Made by a program: the position numbers and the translations under genes. DNA of 9,704 bases, taken from NCBI GenBank assembly GCA_947461495.1, contig CANHLV010000041.1, forward strand, positions 1 through 9,704, read 5' to 3'. Position 1 is the first letter of the stretch, and every line of letters starts with the position of its first letter. This document shows positions 6,970 through 9,704 of this stretch, piece after piece. The DNA is from Chitinophagaceae bacterium (lineage in GTDB: Bacteria; Bacteroidota; Bacteroidia; Chitinophagales; Chitinophagaceae). Below the pieces are notes generated by a model. That model did no database searches and had not been told where the DNA came from. It worked only from the letters and a program-made list of their open reading frames with translations.

Positions 6970-7929
6970 TTATTTATTTGCCGATGAATGCATTCTCGAC
7001 CTGATAAAAAGGCTATTGATACTTTTGTTTTCGTAAGCATTTCTGAGTGCGACAGCGAAAAGCTCGTCAGTTGAAAGGATTTTTATTTTTGAACTTTCTT
7101 TTTTCAAAGGAATGGTGTCACAAACTACTAATTCTTCCAATACGCTGTTTTCTATGTTTTCATATGCTTTACCACTTAAAACAGGATGTGTACAAAATGC
7201 TCTAACACTTCTGGCTCCTTTCTCCATCATCAATCCAGCACTTTTGGTTAGTGTGCCTCCTGTATCACAGATATCGTCAATTAGTACGATATCTCTATCT
7301 ACCACATCTCCTATCACAACCATACTGGCGATTTCATTTGCTCTTTTACGATGTTTGTCGCAAATCACCATGTCGCATTCAAAAAATGAAGCCACTTCTC
7401 TAATTCTATTGGCGCTGCCTACATCAGGTGCTGCAAAAGTGAGGTTAGCTAAATTGAGGCTTTCTATGTAAGGAATAAAAATAGCAGATGAATCTAGATG
7501 ATCTACCGGTATATCGAAATAACCCTGAATTTGTGGAGCATGTAAATCCATAGTTACAATTCTATCAGCACCAGCAGCTACAAGCATGTTTGCAACAAGT
7601 TTAGAACCGATGGCTACCCTTGGCTTGTCTTTTCTGTCTTGTCTTGCATAACCATAATATGGAATCACCGCAATTACTTTGTAAGCAGATGCTCTCTTAG
7701 CTGCATCAATCATCAACAACAATTCCATGATGTTTTCAGTAGGAGCAAATGTACTTTGTACAAGAAAAACAAATTTACCGCGGATACTTTCTTCGAATTC
7801 AACGCCTATTTCGCCATCACTGAATTGGCTGATTTTGACATTGCCGAGTTTTTCTCCGAATTTTTTTGCGATTTTTTCTGCTAAATATCTTGACCCTCTA
7901 CCTGAGAAGATCTTTGCATTGGATTCCAT
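6970..7929 (-). CDS. prs: Ribose-phosphate pyrophosphokinase (PRPP synthetase)
   Basis: Prs transfers pyrophosphate from ATP to ribose 5-phosphate, making PRPP for purine, pyrimidine, NAD, histidine and tryptophan synthesis. The 319 residues are normal for a class I enzyme. Visible signatures are FSDGE (36-40) and RQDRK (96-100) for ATP binding, the metal-binding histidine in DLHAPQIQGYF (H130), APDVGSANR (167-175), the catalytic flexible loop starting DKHR (191-194, with the K and second-basic R kept as K192 and R194), and the PRPP loop VLIDDICDTGGTLTKSA (215-231). The PRPP loop reads CDTGGT where the Bacillus enzyme reads IDTAGT, a conservative difference. The ATG at 7927-7929 follows a TAATTTTG -7 box by 34 bases. 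It is transcribed alone, divergently from radC. No strong terminator follows; only a weak 4-bp hairpin is seen at 6931-6943. Confidence 0.97.
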   Translation of the reverse strand: MESNAKIFSGRGSRYLAEKIAKKFGEKLGNVKISQFSDGEIGVEFEESIRGKFVFLVQSTFAPTENIMELLLMIDAAKRASAYKVIAVIPYYGYARQDRKDKPRVAIGSKLVANMLVAAGADRIVTMDLHAPQIQGYFDIPVDHLDSSAIFIPYIESLNLANLTFAAPDVGSANRIREVASFFECDMVICDKHRKRANEIASMVVIGDVVDRDIVLIDDICDTGGTLTKSAGLMMEKGARSVRAFCTHPVLSGKAYENIENSVLEELVVCDTIPLKKESSKIKILSTDELFAVALRNAYENKSINSLFIRSRMHSSANK

Positions 7930-7963
7930 GAAGTTATTTTAAGGGGTAATAAAATTTCTTCAG

Positions 7964-7971
7964 CAAAATTA
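7964..7971 (-). promoter_or_regulatory. -7 promoter element of prs
   Basis: The minus strand reads TAATTTTG, an exact match to TAnnTTTG, in the 74-base divergent gap between prs and radC. A start near 7958 would give a leader of about 28 bases. No good -33 TTTG is found 19-21 bases upstream. No equally good box faces radC on the plus strand. Confidence 0.5.
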
Positions 7972-8003
7972 CACTTAGTTTTAGTTTAAATAATATTAAC
8001 GTT

Positions 8004-8705
8004 ATGAAAAATGTTAACAAGCCGTCCACATCGATAAAAAATTGGTCTGTTGATGATAGACCTCGAGAAAAAATGATACGAATTGGAGCATCAGGTTTGA
8101 GTAATGCTGAATTAATAGCCATACTCATTAACACCGGCAACATCAATCAATCTGCTTTGGAGATTGCCATGGGATTAATGAAAAGCTGTAATAATAGTCT
8201 TAATGAACTTGGCAAATTAACAGTAAATGATTTACAAAAAACAAAAGGTGTCGGTCTGGCAAAATCAGTTTGTATTGCTGCTGCTCTTGAGCTAAGTAGA
8301 AGGAGGAATAGCAGTGAATTCCTGGAAAAACCAGTTGTAAGAAGCAGTAATGATGTAGCAAATTTTTTAAATCAAACTTTCCGTGATTTACAATATGAAA
8401 TCTTTGCCGTTGTTCTTTTAAATAGGGCCAATAAAATCATTCATTACGAAGTAATTAGCAAAGGAGGAATTACAGGTACGGTTGCTGACCCTAGATTAAT
8501 TTTGAAATTAGCCTTAAGTCATGGAGCAACCAGTATTATTCTAAGTCATAATCATCCTTCAGGCAATTTAAAACCTAGTAAAGCAGATGAAGAAATTACA
8601 GATAGGATAAAAAAATCAGCAGCTTTAATGGACATAAAGCTGCTTGATCATATTATTGTAAGTGAAGAAGGTTATTTGAGTTTTATGGATGAAGGGATAC
8701 TATAA
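8004..8705 (+). CDS. radC: RadC family JAB/MPN-type metalloprotein
   Basis: The 233-residue protein is a full-length RadC. An N-terminal helical part starts WSVDDRPREKMIRIGASGLSNAEL (14-37), the usual RadC opening. A helix-hairpin-helix-like segment follows, LQKTKGVGLAKSVCIAAALEL (77-97). The C-terminal JAB/MPN domain has the upstream glutamate E132 (YEIFAVVLLN) and the metal-binding set SHNHPSGNLKPSKAD (181-195), where H182, H184 and D195 should bind zinc and S186 is the conserved serine. All JAMM residues are present, so it is probably catalytically competent. The true biochemical role of RadC is unsettled: the original E. coli radC repair phenotype came from a recG allele. Some RadC homologues ride on mobile elements, but this one sits among housekeeping genes. 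It starts at ATG 8004-8006, divergent from prs, and converges on the DUF3467 gene across 26 bases. Confidence 0.95.
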   Translation: MKNVNKPSTSIKNWSVDDRPREKMIRIGASGLSNAELIAILINTGNINQSALEIAMGLMKSCNNSLNELGKLTVNDLQKTKGVGLAKSVCIAAALELSRRRNSSEFLEKPVVRSSNDVANFLNQTFRDLQYEIFAVVLLNRANKIIHYEVISKGGITGTVADPRLILKLALSHGATSIILSHNHPSGNLKPSKADEEITDRIKKSAALMDIKLLDHIIVSEEGYLSFMDEGIL

Positions 8706-8731
8706 AAAATCTCAATTCTAAAAAAAGAATA

Positions 8732-9043
8732 TTATGCTTGTCCTGTTGGGCCGCCAAAATTAAATGGTATTTCAACAGACTCCATATCTTGAATCGTGCC
8801 ATTGGCAGATTCGAATTTTTTTACGTTATCTATCATTGCTTTCATAAAACGTTTCGCGTGAAACGGGGTTAAGATAATTCTATTTTTAACTTTGCTCTTA
8901 GGCGTACCTGGCATTACGTTTACAAAATCAATTACAAATTCAGCATGACTATGTGTAATGATAGCAAGATTTGCATAAGTGCCTTCTGCAACCTCTTCAG
9001 AAATTTCGATATTAAGTTGATTTTCGATGTTATTTGCAGCCAT
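8732..9043 (-). CDS. DUF3467 family protein
   Basis: This 103-residue protein fits DUF3467, a short family found widely in Bacteroidota and some other bacteria, with no known function. Characteristic blocks are QLNIEISEEVAEGTYANLAIITHS (9-32), FVIDFVNVMPG (36-46) and SKVKNRIILTPFHAKRFMKAM (50-70). It has no signal peptide, membrane segment or cysteine, so a small soluble cytoplasmic protein is expected. The last 15 residues are Gly/Pro-rich and probably disordered. The ATG at 9041-9043 is 3 bases after the stop of the upstream gene at 9047, so the two are almost certainly translated from one mRNA. No Shine-Dalgarno sequence is visible in the shared junction, so translational coupling is plausible. 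Family assignment rests on motif recognition. Confidence 0.88.
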   Translation of the reverse strand: MAANNIENQLNIEISEEVAEGTYANLAIITHSHAEFVIDFVNVMPGTPKSKVKNRIILTPFHAKRFMKAMIDNVKKFESANGTIQDMESVEIPFNFGGPTGQA

Positions 9044-9046
9044 AAT

Positions 9047-9704
9047 TTATTGGTTGTTTAATGCGTTAAAAACTTTTTTCAAAGCGACACCTGGATTTTT
9101 ATCCAATTCTTCTTCATCTAAGAAAATAGATACGTCCATTTTGCTTTTCAATTCATCAACTATTTTTTTCTTAGATAATTTTAATTTTTTAAACTCTTTT
9201 GTAATATTATCGGTGTAATAAAAATTGTACTCAAGTGTGAATTGTCTGAGATCAGATTGGATATAATTTGTGCTAACAATATCTAGTACTGCTGTATACC
9301 CTTTATACAGGTTATATTTATTTGCAGTTAAAATGACTTGATAAAAGCCATCTTTTGCTTTTGGACTCACTAGAGCTGAACTGTAAAACAATAAATCATT
9401 TTTTATAAACTCTGAGTTATTAGCATAAATAACAAAAGAGTCGACTTCTGCTGCTTTTTTAGTAATTGATTGAACACCGTTCAAGTTTACATCAACTGAC
9501 TGATTGTAGGTGTTATATCCCAATTCGACATGTTCTGATTTTTCAGTTTTAGTATAAATTCCTCCTTTTAATTTTTCACCAAAAAGATAAGAAGTTCCTA
9601 TTACTTTAAAGTTTCCTATTTGCTGATAAGTGCCTTCCGAACCTTTTTCGAGGAATATCTTCAAAAAGGCAGAAGCTGGATCTAAATAACTTAAAGCTTG
9701 GGAA
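9047..9704 (-). CDS. Uncharacterised, probably exported protein, 5' end cut by window edge
   Basis: The frame stays open to the right edge and 218 residues are visible. It reads SQALSYLDPASAF before the TTG at 9662-9664. That TTG is therefore most likely an internal leucine codon and not the start. The opening looks like the end of a signal peptide and the start of a mature protein, with cleavage perhaps after SQA, so only some 20 codons may be missing; this is inference. The visible part is beta-rich, with many Tyr/Phe (GNFKVIGTSYLFGEKLKGG, YNTYNQSVDVNLNG, FVIYANNSEF, DGFYQVILTANKYNLYKGYT, FTLEYNFYYT). It ends in a lysine-rich helical tail with an acidic DEEEL patch. I do not recognise a family. 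It contains no cysteine and no obvious catalytic motif. It is followed after 3 bases by DUF3467 and forms an operon with it. Confidence 0.8.
   Translation of the reverse strand, partial: SQALSYLDPASAFLKIFLEKGSEGTYQQIGNFKVIGTSYLFGEKLKGGIYTKTEKSEHVELGYNTYNQSVDVNLNGVQSITKKAAEVDSFVIYANNSEFIKNDLLFYSSALVSPKAKDGFYQVILTANKYNLYKGYTAVLDIVSTNYIQSDLRQFTLEYNFYYTDNITKEFKKLKLSKKKIVDELKSKMDVSIFLDEEELDKNPGVALKKVFNALNNQ

Noticed and set aside
7112..7942. Several plus-strand frames of 71-119 codons
   Set aside because: All are antisense to prs, whose family identity is certain, and they overlap one another in different frames.
7934..8146. Minus-strand frame of 70 codons just upstream of prs
   Set aside because: It overlaps the conserved start of radC and contains the prs promoter box, so it is a shadow.
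8004..8705. RadC as the mark of a mobile or phage-like element
   Set aside because: There is no integrase, repeat, tRNA or composition shift around it, and the flanking genes are housekeeping.
8715..8730. Hairpin ATTCT-A6-AGAAT between radC and DUF3467
   Set aside because: The stem is 5 bp and AT-rich with no T-run on the plus strand. It may help termination but cannot be told from chance.
1..9704. CRISPR array, tRNA, rRNA, riboswitch, insertion sequence or defence system
   Set aside because: No regularly spaced repeats, cloverleaf-like sequences, transposase motifs or known defence domains were seen on either strand.

Overview
The window looks like an ordinary stretch of chromosome from a member of the phylum Bacteroidota, probably near the Chitinophagaceae or a related class. 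The evidence is the AT-rich DNA, the lack of clear Shine-Dalgarno sites, start regions carrying the Bacteroidota -7 promoter element TAnnTTTG, a YidC beginning MDRNT with a large periplasmic domain, a DUF3467 protein, and small secreted proteins of a style common in that phylum. The genus assignment is inference from protein style and no 16S gene is present.

Left part (1-2869, all minus strand): a TPR-repeat protein (476 aa), a ComA-type phosphosulfolactate synthase homologue (253 aa) and the N-terminal two thirds of shikimate dehydrogenase AroE, which runs off the left edge. Gaps of 59 and 77 bases on one strand suggest co-transcription in the order TPR, comA-like, aroE. Middle-left (2870-4246): a small exported protein on the plus strand faces a secreted GLPGLI-like protein on the minus strand, with only 5 bases between their stop codons. 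The 207-base gap after that holds a strong intrinsic terminator for yidC and an inverted repeat.

Middle (4247-7929, minus strand): three separate housekeeping genes, each with its own promoter-like -7 box. They are yidC (membrane protein insertase), rplY/ctc (ribosomal protein bL25, long form) and prs (PRPP synthetase). yidC and rplY both end in clear intrinsic terminators about 25 bases past the stop codon. Their -7 boxes are the identical octamer TACCTTTG.

Right part (7930-9704): radC on the plus strand, divergent from prs and convergent with a two-gene minus-strand operon. That operon encodes an uncharacterised, probably exported protein (5' end cut by the right edge) followed 3 bases later by DUF3467.

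Functionally the window mixes core metabolism (AroE, Prs), translation and membrane biogenesis (bL25, YidC) and several poorly known Bacteroidota families. I see no mobile element, CRISPR array, RNA gene, phage or defence cassette, and no convincing undescribed multi-gene system. The items most worth a second look are the ComA homologue beside aroE, the secreted orphan pair at 3021-4039, and the DUF3467 pair.
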